A stretch of DNA of 64,000 nt from JANNPJ01 sp035474375. Its GTDB lineage: Bacteria; Actinomycetota; Actinomycetes; Actinomycetales; Kineosporiaceae. The notes beneath the pieces are model-generated. The model worked only from the letters and a program-made list of their open reading frames with translations, was not told the DNA's origin and did not search any database. The stretch lies in NCBI GenBank assembly GCA_035474375.1, contig DATINJ010000145.1:1-64000 (forward strand), written 5' to 3'. Of the stretch, positions 34,037 through 42,328 are shown piece by piece. A program made the translations under genes and the position numbers. Each line of letters starts with the position of its first letter. Position 1 is the first letter of the stretch.

Positions 34037-35890
34037 TCAGCGCCGGGAACGGCTGGGCGGGCCATCGGCCCCGCGCTCATCGGTCCCGCCCTCCTGCTCC
34101 CAACCAGGAGTAACCCGGGTGACGGAGGACCAGGGCAGGTCGTCGGCCGGCTGCAGAGCCGGCGCGGGCGGGAAGGTCTGGGTACCGAAGGAACCGGACG
34201 TTTGCCCAGCGCTCGGTGCGTACTGCGAATCGTCCTGCTGCCCGTACTCCTGGCCGTACCCGTTCTGGCCGTACCCGTTCTGGCCGTTGTCCTGGGCCGA
34301 GCGGGCATCCCGCCCGTATCCGCCATGACCCGCATCCTGGGCTGCAGGGAAGGCTGCGGCGTCGGGGTGGTGCATCCGCCCGTCACCGAGGTTCGAGCCA
34401 CCGGTCAGGATCGGCAGGCCACGCGGCGATGTGTCGTACATCCGTGGCGGCGGCGAACCGACGGCCGCCCGGCGACGCCGGTTACCGGCCGTGCTGCGCC
34501 CGCGGATGTGGTTGAACAGCAACCCGGCGACCGGGATCCCGGCCAGCCGACAGCGTCGCTGCAGTTCCTCCAGATCCGCCGGGGTGGTGACCTCGTCCAC
34601 CACCACGACAGCGGCGTCCACTTGGCCGGCGAGGACGAACGAGGCCGAGCTGGCCGGCAGCGGCGGGGCATCCAGCAGCACCAGGTCGGTGTCTTCGGGC
34701 AACTGGTTGAGAATCGACTGCACATCCGGCACCGGGTGCCCCTGCACCGGCTGCAAGACCTGCAACCGAATGATGCCGAACTGAGCACGCGAGGCGGCCC
34801 GCCGCTCGACCGCATGGCTCAGGTCGATCCGACCCTGGGCCAGGTCGTGCAGGGGTACCCGGAGCACGCCCGAATCGGAGTCGGACGACGGCCGGACGGT
34901 GTCCTCGATGTTCAGCAGGAACACCCGTCGACCGTGGTCGGCGGCGGCTGCGGCCAGGTTCAACGCGGTCAGGCTGGAACCGGCACCGTCGTGCGGGGAG
35001 GTAACCAGGAACACGCCCGGGGCGGTGCCTCGGATGTAGTCCAGTCCGACGGCGGCCATCCGGTAGGCGTCACCAGGCTCGGAATAGGCCGCCGCGATCG
35101 CGTCGTCCGAGCCGATTCGACCGCGGTCGGGCACCTCGCTGAGCACCGGAGCACCGAAGATCGCTGACGCTTCGACCGGGCCGACTCGGCGGCGGGAGAA
35201 GGACTGAGCGTAAAGCGCGTATCCGGTCGCGGCCAGGAAGCCGATCAAGGCCAGGATCAGGGCGTTGCGAATCGGCTGCGGGCTGGACGGGCCGAGCGGC
35301 AACTCGGCGGTTTCGACGTCGGCCACGCCGGTCCCGTAGAACTTGGCGGCGGCATTGATGTCGGCCTTGGTGGTCTGCCCACCGTTGGCGGCGATTGCTT
35401 CGGCGGCTCGATCGGTCACCCGAGCCTGCATCAGCGTTTTGTACGACTCCGGAATGGTGTCGGCAATGCTCTTGGCCGTCTTGGCATCGGCTGCCTTCAC
35501 CGTGACCGTGATCACACTGCTGTCCGCGCCGGCCGAGACGTCGACGTTCTGCATCAGGTCGTACGGCCCGATCGGCAGGTTCAGCTCCTTGATCACGCCC
35601 TCCAGCACGGACGTGGAGCCCAGCAGCGCGACCTGGTTGGCCAGGAAGGTGGCATCGCCGTTGTTGGTGGTGTCGAAGGGGTCGAACTCGGCGGAGGCGG
35701 AGAGGAACATCCGGGATTCGGCGGTATATGCCTTTTCCTGGAGCTGGCTGAGCCCGACCCCGAGCAACCCGGCGATCAGAACGCAGGCGAGAACGATCCA
35801 GCGCTCCCGAAAGATGGCCTGGACGATACTCGGAGCTTCTTCGGCAGCAGAGCTGGTGTCTGCTTGTCTCGACGCCAAGATGTCCTGCAC
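34037..35890 (-). CDS. Wzz-type chain-length regulator fused to degenerate BY-kinase domain
   Basis: This 617-residue protein joins an N-terminal Wzz/CapA module to a C-terminal tyrosine-kinase-like ATPase domain. Transmembrane helices lie at about 31-50 and 209-228, with the extracellular region between. The kinase-like P-loop reads HDGAGSSLTA (300-309) and lacks the Lys of the usual GxGKS motif. The Walker A' segment (LLNIEDTVRP) also departs from the normal DxD pattern, while Walker B (DLVLLDAPP, 402-410) is kept. The tail is Gly/Gln/Tyr-rich (Tyr540, 545, 549 and 557), like phosphorylated BY-kinase tails. It probably controls polymer length or export with the Wzy-like protein; catalytic activity is doubtful. 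It is divergent from the GT2 gene. Confidence 0.85.
   Translation of the reverse strand: MQDILASRQADTSSAAEEAPSIVQAIFRERWIVLACVLIAGLLGVGLSQLQEKAYTAESRMFLSASAEFDPFDTTNNGDATFLANQVALLGSTSVLEGVIKELNLPIGPYDLMQNVDVSAGADSSVITVTVKAADAKTAKSIADTIPESYKTLMQARVTDRAAEAIAANGGQTTKADINAAAKFYGTGVADVETAELPLGPSSPQPIRNALILALIGFLAATGYALYAQSFSRRRVGPVEASAIFGAPVLSEVPDRGRIGSDDAIAAAYSEPGDAYRMAAVGLDYIRGTAPGVFLVTSPHDGAGSSLTALNLAAAAADHGRRVFLLNIEDTVRPSSDSDSGVLRVPLHDLAQGRIDLSHAVERRAASRAQFGIIRLQVLQPVQGHPVPDVQSILNQLPEDTDLVLLDAPPLPASSASFVLAGQVDAAVVVVDEVTTPADLEELQRRCRLAGIPVAGLLFNHIRGRSTAGNRRRRAAVGSPPPRMYDTSPRGLPILTGGSNLGDGRMHHPDAAAFPAAQDAGHGGYGRDARSAQDNGQNGYGQNGYGQEYGQQDDSQYAPSAGQTSGSFGTQTFPPAPALQPADDLPWSSVTRVTPGWEQEGGTDERGADGPPSRSRR
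34254..34283 (-). repeat. Exact 15-base tandem repeat in the tyrosine-rich tail
   Basis: Two identical copies of CCGTACCCGTTCTGG encode GQNGY-type units in the C-terminal tail of the BY-kinase-like protein, with degenerate copies on either side. Such repeats can change number by slippage and so alter the number of Tyr sites. Confidence 0.7.
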
Positions 35891-36087
35891 GCGTTCTCCT
35901 CTGGTGATGCGCGGGCGGGCCTGCCCAGGCTCCGGGCTTACTCGGGTCCCCGCGGCCCGCTCGACTGCTCCTCATCGATGAGGAACGGCTCGTTCTGCGC
36001 CACAGTCTGTCATGACCGCCTAGCCTGAGCGGCGAGATGACAGGGTTGTACCCGGCAGCGCAGCCGTATATCGCTCCCGGCGTCACG

Positions 36088-36117
36088 CTGACACAGAGTT
36101 ACACAGCGCAACAATTT
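36088..36117 (+). promoter_or_regulatory. Possible promoter of the GT2-Wzy operon
   Basis: CTGACA (36088-36093) and a weak AT-rich -10-like CAATTT near 36112 stand about 18 bases apart, upstream of the AGGAGG site at 36129. If used, translation would begin at GTG 36139 and not at the earlier in-frame ATG 36037. Confidence 0.25.
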
Positions 36118-36138
36118 GCTTCAGCATCAGGAGGAGAC

Positions 36139-37074
36139 GTGGAGGAAGGCGCCCAGGATGGCGCGACGGCGGCCAGCTATGAATTGGTCGTTGTCAGCTA
36201 TCACAGCAGGCCACAGATTGAAGGACTGCTGGCGGGACTGCCCGCGGATCTTCCGTTGGCGATTGTTGACAATGCATCTGGACGAGACGGGCTCCGGGAA
36301 CTGGCTGCGACCCGGCCGAACACCCGCTACCTGGACGGCGGCGGCAACGGTTTTGCCAAGGCCGCCAACCTCGGGGCCAGGAGCACGGCCTACGAATATG
36401 TGATTTTTGTCAACCCGGATGCTCGGCCGACTCCGGCGAATCTGGCCACTCTGGTCGGCACCCTGGTCGACGAACCGGAGCTGGCCTCGAGCGCGGCCAC
36501 CATGGTTTCGGCCGACGGTGACGTCGAGATCGGGACCGGCGGCTGGGAGCCGACCCTGAAGCGGGCCGTGATCCATGCCATGGGCGTGCACAAGCTGCTG
36601 CCCGAGGCGGGCCTGTTCGCCCGACCCCGCCCCTACCTGCCGCTGGCCGTGGAGTGGACCACCGGAGCCTGCATGGCCGTCCGGATGAGCACCTTCCTCG
36701 GCCTGGGCTGCTTCGATGAGCAGTACTACGTCTACAACGAGGACATGGCCTTCGGTCGCGCGGCTCGGGAGAAGGGCCTGCGCCAGTCGCTTCGCACCGA
36801 CGTCCTGGTCGCGCACGCCGCCGGCGGTTCTGGCGCGCCGAACCTGGAGATGCTCCGGCTGCGCGGAGCATCGATGGCCCGCTACGTCTCGCAGTACAAC
36901 TCCCCCACCACGGCCGGCCTGATCCGACTGTGCTTGGCGATCGGCTACCTCACCCGGGTGGCCGAGCAACTGGTAGCCAGGAATCGACCCAGAGCAATGG
37001 AGCACTTCAACTACGTCCTCGGCGTCGTGACCGGCCGGGCCTCGGTGGGCGGGAAAGTCGTGATCGGTGGCTGA
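36139..37074 (+). CDS. Family 2 glycosyltransferase (rhamnosyltransferase-like)
   Basis: This 311-residue GT-A enzyme has VVVSYHSRP at the start, DNASG, the FVNPDARP metal site, and the TGACMAVR then CFDEQYYVYNEDMAFGRAAR block typical of WbbL/rhamnosyltransferase-like GT2 enzymes. It adds a sugar, possibly a 6-deoxyhexose, to the lipid-linked repeat unit. GTG 36139 is chosen because AGGAGG is 4 bases upstream; an in-frame ATG at 36037 would add 34 residues with no conserved feature. It overlaps the following membrane gene by 8 bases. The Wzz-like gene is divergent. Confidence 0.85.
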   Translation: MEEGAQDGATAASYELVVVSYHSRPQIEGLLAGLPADLPLAIVDNASGRDGLRELAATRPNTRYLDGGGNGFAKAANLGARSTAYEYVIFVNPDARPTPANLATLVGTLVDEPELASSAATMVSADGDVEIGTGGWEPTLKRAVIHAMGVHKLLPEAGLFARPRPYLPLAVEWTTGACMAVRMSTFLGLGCFDEQYYVYNEDMAFGRAAREKGLRQSLRTDVLVAHAAGGSGAPNLEMLRLRGASMARYVSQYNSPTTAGLIRLCLAIGYLTRVAEQLVARNRPRAMEHFNYVLGVVTGRASVGGKVVIGG

Positions 37075-38434
37075 TTCAGACGGGCCAGACAGCTACGAGC
37101 AGAAGGCGGAACGGCTGCGCCTGATGGACGCGATGCCGGTCAAGCCGCTTTCCGAGCGGGACCGGCGGTACGTCCTGAGAGTCCTGCAGACCCTGCTCGT
37201 CGTCGTGGTGCTCGGGCAGCGGATCCTGGTTCCGATCGGTCCGTTCCCGATCTCGCTGGCGCTGATCGCCGCTTTCATCGCGATCGGGCTGGCCCGACTA
37301 CGGCGCGGTGTTCAGTACAACCGGGTGCGCAGTGAGCTGTACATCGGGGCCGGCGCGGCTGTCGTGCTTTGCGCCTGGTTCACCAGTTGGCGCGGGGACA
37401 ATCTCTCGCTCAACTCGCTGCTGCTGCTGCTGGTGATCTACCTACCCTGGGTGTTCTGCATCTCCCCGCAGTTCCTCGACCTGTTGCTGCCGGTGCTGCG
37501 CAGCTTTGTCGTGCTGATGGTTGGCATCGCGGTCGTCGGCGCCGGCCAGATGATCGCTCAGGTACTACTGGGCTGGCAGTACACCGACTACCTGGCCGAA
37601 GTGCTGCCGGAGAACTGGCTGGATCAGGGGTACAACACCACCAACCAGATTTCGTACACGAACCCGATCGTGAAGGCGAACTCTTTCGTCTTCCTGGAGC
37701 CGTCGTTCCTCTGCCAGTTCTGTGCACTGGCGTTGATCATTTCGCTGCTCATCCGGGCACCCGCCTGGCAGCCGCTGGTCCTCGGAATCGGGATGGCCGC
37801 AACCCTTTCCGGGACCGGAATCATCCTTCTGGTGCTCGGCATCGGACTGCTTTTCGTGCTGGTCCCGAACCGGATTCGACCGAGCTACCTGGTGGCCGGG
37901 ATCATTGGCCTAGCCATCATTTTCAGTACACCAGCGGCGGATATCCTGCTCGACCGCCGAGATGAGACATCACAGCAAGGCTCCAGTGGATCCCTGCGAT
38001 TCGTGCAGCCCTACACCGAGGTCTCGAAAGGCCTGGCCAAGGACCCGACCAGGTACGTGATCGGAGCCGGCCCGGGCGCCTCCGACCGGTTGCTGGAGTC
38101 CTCCGCCAAGGGCAGGCAGGGCGAGGCCGTGGTCTACGGGATCGCGCCGAAGATGACCTTCGAGTACGGCTTGGTCTCGGCCGTCCTGTTCGTGGCCTTC
38201 CTTCTGGTGTCGATCCTGCGCGGACCACCGTTGCCGGTGCTCCCGACGTCCGTGGTCTTCATGATCTTCTTCTTGTCCGGGAGCCTGTTGCAACCGCCGA
38301 CCGTGGTTCTGGCCTGGCTACTGACCAGCATCTGGGGCAAGCCGGTCACGCTGGGCGTCTCGGACGCGCTGGACGCGGCTCTGCGCCGACAGCGACAAAC
38401 CCCGGTCACGGTGATCACCGGCCAGGCTCCCTAG
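37067..38434 (+). CDS. O-antigen ligase / Wzy polymerase-like membrane protein
   Basis: This 455-residue protein has about ten to twelve transmembrane segments and an external loop (near SFVFLEPSFLCQF) resembling the Wzy/WaaL superfamily. With a priming transferase, flippase and Wzz-like protein nearby, it is the best candidate for the polymerase joining repeat units at the outer face of the membrane. GTG 37067 overlaps the stop of the preceding GT2 gene by 8 bases. Its stop codon shares the CTAG tetranucleotide with the stop of the convergent GH26-like gene. Ligase versus polymerase cannot be told from sequence alone. Confidence 0.65.
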   Translation: MADSDGPDSYEQKAERLRLMDAMPVKPLSERDRRYVLRVLQTLLVVVVLGQRILVPIGPFPISLALIAAFIAIGLARLRRGVQYNRVRSELYIGAGAAVVLCAWFTSWRGDNLSLNSLLLLLVIYLPWVFCISPQFLDLLLPVLRSFVVLMVGIAVVGAGQMIAQVLLGWQYTDYLAEVLPENWLDQGYNTTNQISYTNPIVKANSFVFLEPSFLCQFCALALIISLLIRAPAWQPLVLGIGMAATLSGTGIILLVLGIGLLFVLVPNRIRPSYLVAGIIGLAIIFSTPAADILLDRRDETSQQGSSGSLRFVQPYTEVSKGLAKDPTRYVIGAGPGASDRLLESSAKGRQGEAVVYGIAPKMTFEYGLVSAVLFVAFLLVSILRGPPLPVLPTSVVFMIFFLSGSLLQPPTVVLAWLLTSIWGKPVTLGVSDALDAALRRQRQTPVTVITGQAP

Positions 38435-39513
38435 CCGGCCCCGAACAGGCTCCGGAACACCTTGCCGGCTTCGGGATAGGTGGTCATCAGCCGGTGCGGC
38501 CCGTCCTCCCCGTCGAACTCGAAGTACGACTGGTAGGCCACTCGATTCTTCGGATCAGCGATGAAAGCCTTCATCCTGCGCAGGTATTCCGGGTCGTCAC
38601 CGCCGCCGTGCCCGTCAATGCGTTCCCACATGCCCCATTCCGGGAGAGAGAGCGGCTTGCCCTTGGACCGGGCGAAGCTCGACCAGAACTTGAGCCCCCG
38701 ATTACCCCCGTAGATAGACCGGTTCCAGGCGTTCGTCTGGCGCTCGCTGCGGCACTTGCTGTCGCAGTCACTCGGGTAGGGATAGCTGTGATTGGCCCAG
38801 CTCACGTCGTACGCGTCGATCCCGATGTAATCCACGACGTCGGCCCCGGGGTAGTAGTGGACGGCGTCGTACTTTCCGCTGCCATTGTTCGGGTTCCAGT
38901 CGAATTCGAACTTCTGGCCGGGTTCCTCGCGCATCGCGGCGACCACGTGCCGGAAGTAGTCGATGAAGGCCTGCGAGTTACCGGTTGCCCAGCGCGACCC
39001 CTCCAGATTGAACTCCCAGCCGAGCCGGATGATGGCGTTCGCCTGGTCGCCGGCCACTAGTCGGCGGGCCAATTCCCGGTAATAGTGGTCGTATTCACCG
39101 GTTGCACCGCGTTCCATGGTGTCTTCCGGGTTTTCCGGCAACATCCCGATCGAGTAGATCGGGCGGTACCCACTGCCTTTCCAGTTGTCGATCGACGCTT
39201 GCGGCTGAGAGATCTGCTGCCAGTCGGCTCGGCTGGGGAAATCGACCGCATAGTCAACGTCTCGCCCCAGCCACTCCTGGAAGGCTTTGACCCTTTCGAG
39301 TTCCGCCCCGCTAAAAACCCCGGTCTTCGTGGTCACCAGGGGCCGATTGTCCACCACGTCGGCTCCCGGGTCGTTGCCCGACCGGGTGAAGTGGACGACG
39401 GCCGCCACGGCGAGCACGATCACCAACCCGGCCGGCACCGCCCACCAGAGCCACCGGGGACGCCCTGGGGAATCCACCGTGGGCGGCTTACCGTCTACTG
39501 CCAGGCCCGCCAT
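38431..39513 (-). CDS. Membrane-anchored GH26-like glycoside hydrolase (second of two)
   Basis: This 360-residue paralogue of the protein at 32323 has a short N-terminus, one transmembrane helix (about 22-42) and an outer TIM-barrel-like domain with LGWEFNL (Glu167), SLPEWG (Glu292), DGHGGGDD and the disulfide candidate DCDSKC. It lacks the long cytoplasmic Pro-rich extension of its partner. The two catalytic Glu positions of GH26-like enzymes are present. It is probably anchored on the outer face and acts on the same exopolysaccharide. It converges on the Wzy-like gene, with their stop codons sharing CTAG. Confidence 0.78.
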   Translation of the reverse strand: MAGLAVDGKPPTVDSPGRPRWLWWAVPAGLVIVLAVAAVVHFTRSGNDPGADVVDNRPLVTTKTGVFSGAELERVKAFQEWLGRDVDYAVDFPSRADWQQISQPQASIDNWKGSGYRPIYSIGMLPENPEDTMERGATGEYDHYYRELARRLVAGDQANAIIRLGWEFNLEGSRWATGNSQAFIDYFRHVVAAMREEPGQKFEFDWNPNNGSGKYDAVHYYPGADVVDYIGIDAYDVSWANHSYPYPSDCDSKCRSERQTNAWNRSIYGGNRGLKFWSSFARSKGKPLSLPEWGMWERIDGHGGGDDPEYLRRMKAFIADPKNRVAYQSYFEFDGEDGPHRLMTTYPEAGKVFRSLFGAG

Positions 39514-39633
39514 GATTCGTCGATCCTTCCGAAGCCAGGTAATTCGCGGAGCGGAGATATTCCATGGGCCCTGGCGAAACTGTAGTCATTTCCACCTGAG
39601 CCCTCGCTGAGCGAAGAGGGCCATCGGACGCGC

Positions 39634-40974
39634 TCACGCCTCGGTCTGGACTGCCCAGCGGCGCGGGTCGGCATCGGCCCGGATGAACAGCACCCAACCG
39701 GTCACCACGCCCACCGTCTGAGCGATCAGCAAGCCGTAGGCGGCGGCGACAACGCCCCACTGCCAGGCTCCGAACACGCCCAGAATCAGCATCAACGGCG
39801 CCTGGATACTGGTGAGCCGGAGCATCAGGTCGGCCCGGCTCAGAGCGACCAGCGAGTTGGTGGCGCCGACCACCAGCGCCACCGACACCAGCAGCAACCC
39901 TGAGGGCAACATCAGCTGGTCTGCGCCCTCCCAGCTGTCGTCGAGGATGGCGCGCCCGATCCGGTCCGGGAGCAGCACCAAGACGGCGACCCAGACCGCA
40001 GCGACCCCGGACAGTGCCAGACCGCCGATAAGAGCCTTGCGCAGCAGCCGATCACCGGCCACCGCGGCCCGGGAAAGCATCGGCAGAGCAAACGCGTTGA
40101 ACCCGGCAAACACCAGGTTCATTGGGCCCAGAACGGTCTGCGCCGCGCGCATCGCACCCGCCGCCGCCAGGCCGACGATGCCGCCGATGGCGTAGGTGAC
40201 GAAGTTGATCGCACCCATGTTGAGGGTGAAGCCGAGGCCGAGTTGGACGCTGATGTCCCGGGTTTCCCGCACCCAAGAGAAGGTCGCCAGCGGGGACGGC
40301 GCGATCCCAGTCTGTAGGTAGCCGACAAAAGCCGCGGCCAGAGCGGACATTCCCCAGGCCAGGGTGATCAGGAAGAGCGAGTCGCTACCGCCGGCCAACA
40401 ACAGCCCCAGCAGGGTGAATTGCATTACCGCCCAGACCAAGTCGTTGACCGTGGCGGCTGCGGGCCGGCCGGCCGCGAAGAACATGTGCCGCCAGGTGTC
40501 CTGAAGCATCAGGCCGGGCAGGGACAGTGCCAGGGCAGCGAAAGGGGGTCCAGCACGGCCGCCCACTGCGGCAGCGATGAGTAGGCAGATCACCGCGCCC
40601 AGGGCACCGAAAGACAGCGCAGCCCCACCGGCATGGGCCGTGCCGCGACGCCGCTCGGCCTGGTTCGCGGCGCTGAATCGGACCACGAAAGGTTCCCCAA
40701 CGAAAGCTCGGACCAGCCCGACGACGAAGCCGAAGGTGGTCAGCGCCGCCAGCGCGAAGGCACCGAAGTCGTCCTTAGTCACGCTCTTGGCCACGACGAT
40801 CGCCAGGGCGAAGTTGGTAAGGCTGGACACCGCCTGGTCGGCGAAGGTCCAGAGCATCCGGCTGCGGCCGGTGTAACTGGCGGCTGCCTCCGGCGTCTCT
40901 GCGACGTGCGCCCCGCCGTTCAGCCTGGTCACCGGTTTGGCACCCGGGTTGCGGCCGGCTCGCGATCGGAACAC
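39634..40974 (-). CDS. Polysaccharide flippase (Wzx/MATE-like, MOP superfamily)
   Basis: This 446-residue protein has twelve predicted membrane segments. The N-terminal MLWTFADQAVSSLTNFALAI resembles Wzx/oligosaccharide flippases. It should move the lipid-linked repeat unit across the membrane before polymerisation. GTG 40974 is preferred because AAAGGTGA is seven bases upstream; an in-frame ATG at 41052 would add 26 poorly conserved residues. It lies between the GH26-like gene and a divergent GT2 gene, whose shared upstream region holds a perfect palindrome at 41176. Confidence 0.78.
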   Translation of the reverse strand: MFRSRAGRNPGAKPVTRLNGGAHVAETPEAAASYTGRSRMLWTFADQAVSSLTNFALAIVVAKSVTKDDFGAFALAALTTFGFVVGLVRAFVGEPFVVRFSAANQAERRRGTAHAGGAALSFGALGAVICLLIAAAVGGRAGPPFAALALSLPGLMLQDTWRHMFFAAGRPAAATVNDLVWAVMQFTLLGLLLAGGSDSLFLITLAWGMSALAAAFVGYLQTGIAPSPLATFSWVRETRDISVQLGLGFTLNMGAINFVTYAIGGIVGLAAAGAMRAAQTVLGPMNLVFAGFNAFALPMLSRAAVAGDRLLRKALIGGLALSGVAAVWVAVLVLLPDRIGRAILDDSWEGADQLMLPSGLLLVSVALVVGATNSLVALSRADLMLRLTSIQAPLMLILGVFGAWQWGVVAAAYGLLIAQTVGVVTGWVLFIRADADPRRWAVQTEA

Positions 40975-41175
40975 ATGTGAGTCACCTTTTTCGAGTGCCG
41001 CCTGACCGGCGGGAGACGTGCCCGACGGCGGGCCAGGAAAGAATACCCTCACGCCCCGTCAGAGTGACAAAACTGGCGCGAAAGGTCGCCTCGATAGCTC
41101 ACAGTGACCGGGCGAAGTAGACCCTTCAGAGATCAAGATCGGCCGTTCGGATGACGTTTGTGTGATCGGCGAATG

Positions 41176-41195
41176 AACTGACGCGCCAGTCAGTT
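41176..41195. promoter_or_regulatory. 20-base palindromic operator candidate
   Basis: AACTGACGCGCCAGTCAGTT has perfect 7-base half-sites (AACTGAC and GTCAGTT) with a 6-base centre. It lies between the flippase gene and a divergent glycosyltransferase gene. The size and symmetry suit a TetR- or GntR-type dimer. No such regulator lies next to it. Confidence 0.5.
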
Positions 41196-41266
41196 AGATC
41201 AACGGACAGCGCTAAGCTCGGGTGTTAAAACTCGGGGACAGACACGGGTAGAAGAGGTGACGTCGG

Positions 41267-42271
41267 GTGACACCCCCCGTGGTAAGCGTTGTGATCGCTT
41301 GCCGCAACGCGGAAGCAACTCTTGGTGTTCAGCTGTCAGCTCTTAGTCAGCAGGAATGTCCAGTCCCATGGAATGTCGTGATCAGCGACAACGGTTCAAC
41401 CGATGAAACCGTGGCAATCGCTCGCAGCTACGCCGACCGACTGCCAGGGCTGGTCGTCGTCGACTCATCGGCGCGGACCGGAGCGGGTTACGCGCGCAAT
41501 GTCGGCGCCCGTTCGACCTCGGCTCGGCTGTTGGCGTTCTGCGACGCCGACGACGAAGCAGCCCCCGGTTGGCTTGCCGCGATGGTCGACGCACTGGGAC
41601 GGGACGATTTTGTCGCCGGCCGGTTCGATGCGATCAAGCTCAACGATGCCGGAACCATGCGCTCGCGCAGTCTGCAGCAGAGCGATGGCCTGCAGGAGTC
41701 TCCCTTCGGCCCGGGCTTGCCGCACGCCGGTGGCGGAAATCTCGGGGTCAGCCGCGAAGCGTTTTTCCGCGTCGACGGTTTCGATCCGGCGGTCGGCTTT
41801 CTGGAAGACACCGACCTGTGCTGGCGAATCCAGCTCGCCGGCGTCCCCTTGGTGTTCTGCCCCGATGCCCTGATGCATGTGCGGCTACGGTCCTCGCTGC
41901 GAACCATGTGGAGCCAGGGCAAGACGTACGGCAAGGCATCCGCGCTCCTGGAGCGTCGTTACCCGACACCGCAGAGCAAGCCTGCAGCACTCGGTGACCC
42001 CGCAACGAAGACCACCACCGGGCCGGTCGACGTCTCCGCGGCGGTGGATCCCGAAGTGGCTCCCCGACCGACGGCGCGCAAGCCCGGCACCAGCCGGACC
42101 GCCACGCTGTTCGCGTTGCTTCGCGAACAGCGCAGCCTCGGCTCCCTGCTGTGGAGCGTGGGCTGGCACGTCGGGCACCGGCAGTGGCGCCCGACGCTGC
42201 AGGAGCAGCAGCCGTCGAAGTCGAACCAATCAGTCAGCACTGGTGAAAATCGAGCCGTGGACGCCGCATAG
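41267..42271 (+). CDS. Family 2 glycosyltransferase
   Basis: This 334-residue GT-A enzyme has VVSVVIACRNAEATLG, DNGSTDET, the DAD-type metal motif FCDADDEAAPGWL and EDTDLCWRIQLAG. Its last ~90 residues are polar and variable. It extends the exopolysaccharide repeat unit; donor and acceptor cannot be read. GTG 41267 has GAAGAGGTGA upstream. It is divergent from the flippase and faces the convergent GT1/GT4-type gene at 42329. Confidence 0.85.
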   Translation: MTPPVVSVVIACRNAEATLGVQLSALSQQECPVPWNVVISDNGSTDETVAIARSYADRLPGLVVVDSSARTGAGYARNVGARSTSARLLAFCDADDEAAPGWLAAMVDALGRDDFVAGRFDAIKLNDAGTMRSRSLQQSDGLQESPFGPGLPHAGGGNLGVSREAFFRVDGFDPAVGFLEDTDLCWRIQLAGVPLVFCPDALMHVRLRSSLRTMWSQGKTYGKASALLERRYPTPQSKPAALGDPATKTTTGPVDVSAAVDPEVAPRPTARKPGTSRTATLFALLREQRSLGSLLWSVGWHVGHRQWRPTLQEQQPSKSNQSVSTGENRAVDAA

Positions 42272-42328
42272 CGACTCCGGGATTCCAGAAGCCTCTGGGT
42301 TTCCAGTGATCTTCGAGCTACCGCACTT

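Noticed and set aside
34037..35890. Active tyrosine kinase annotation for the Wzz fusion
   Set aside because: The P-loop lacks the lysine and Walker A' is altered; only a degenerate kinase domain is supported.
36037..36138. Upstream in-frame extension of the rhamnosyltransferase-like gene
   Set aside because: The extra 34 residues hold no GT2 feature, and AGGAGG stands just before GTG 36139.
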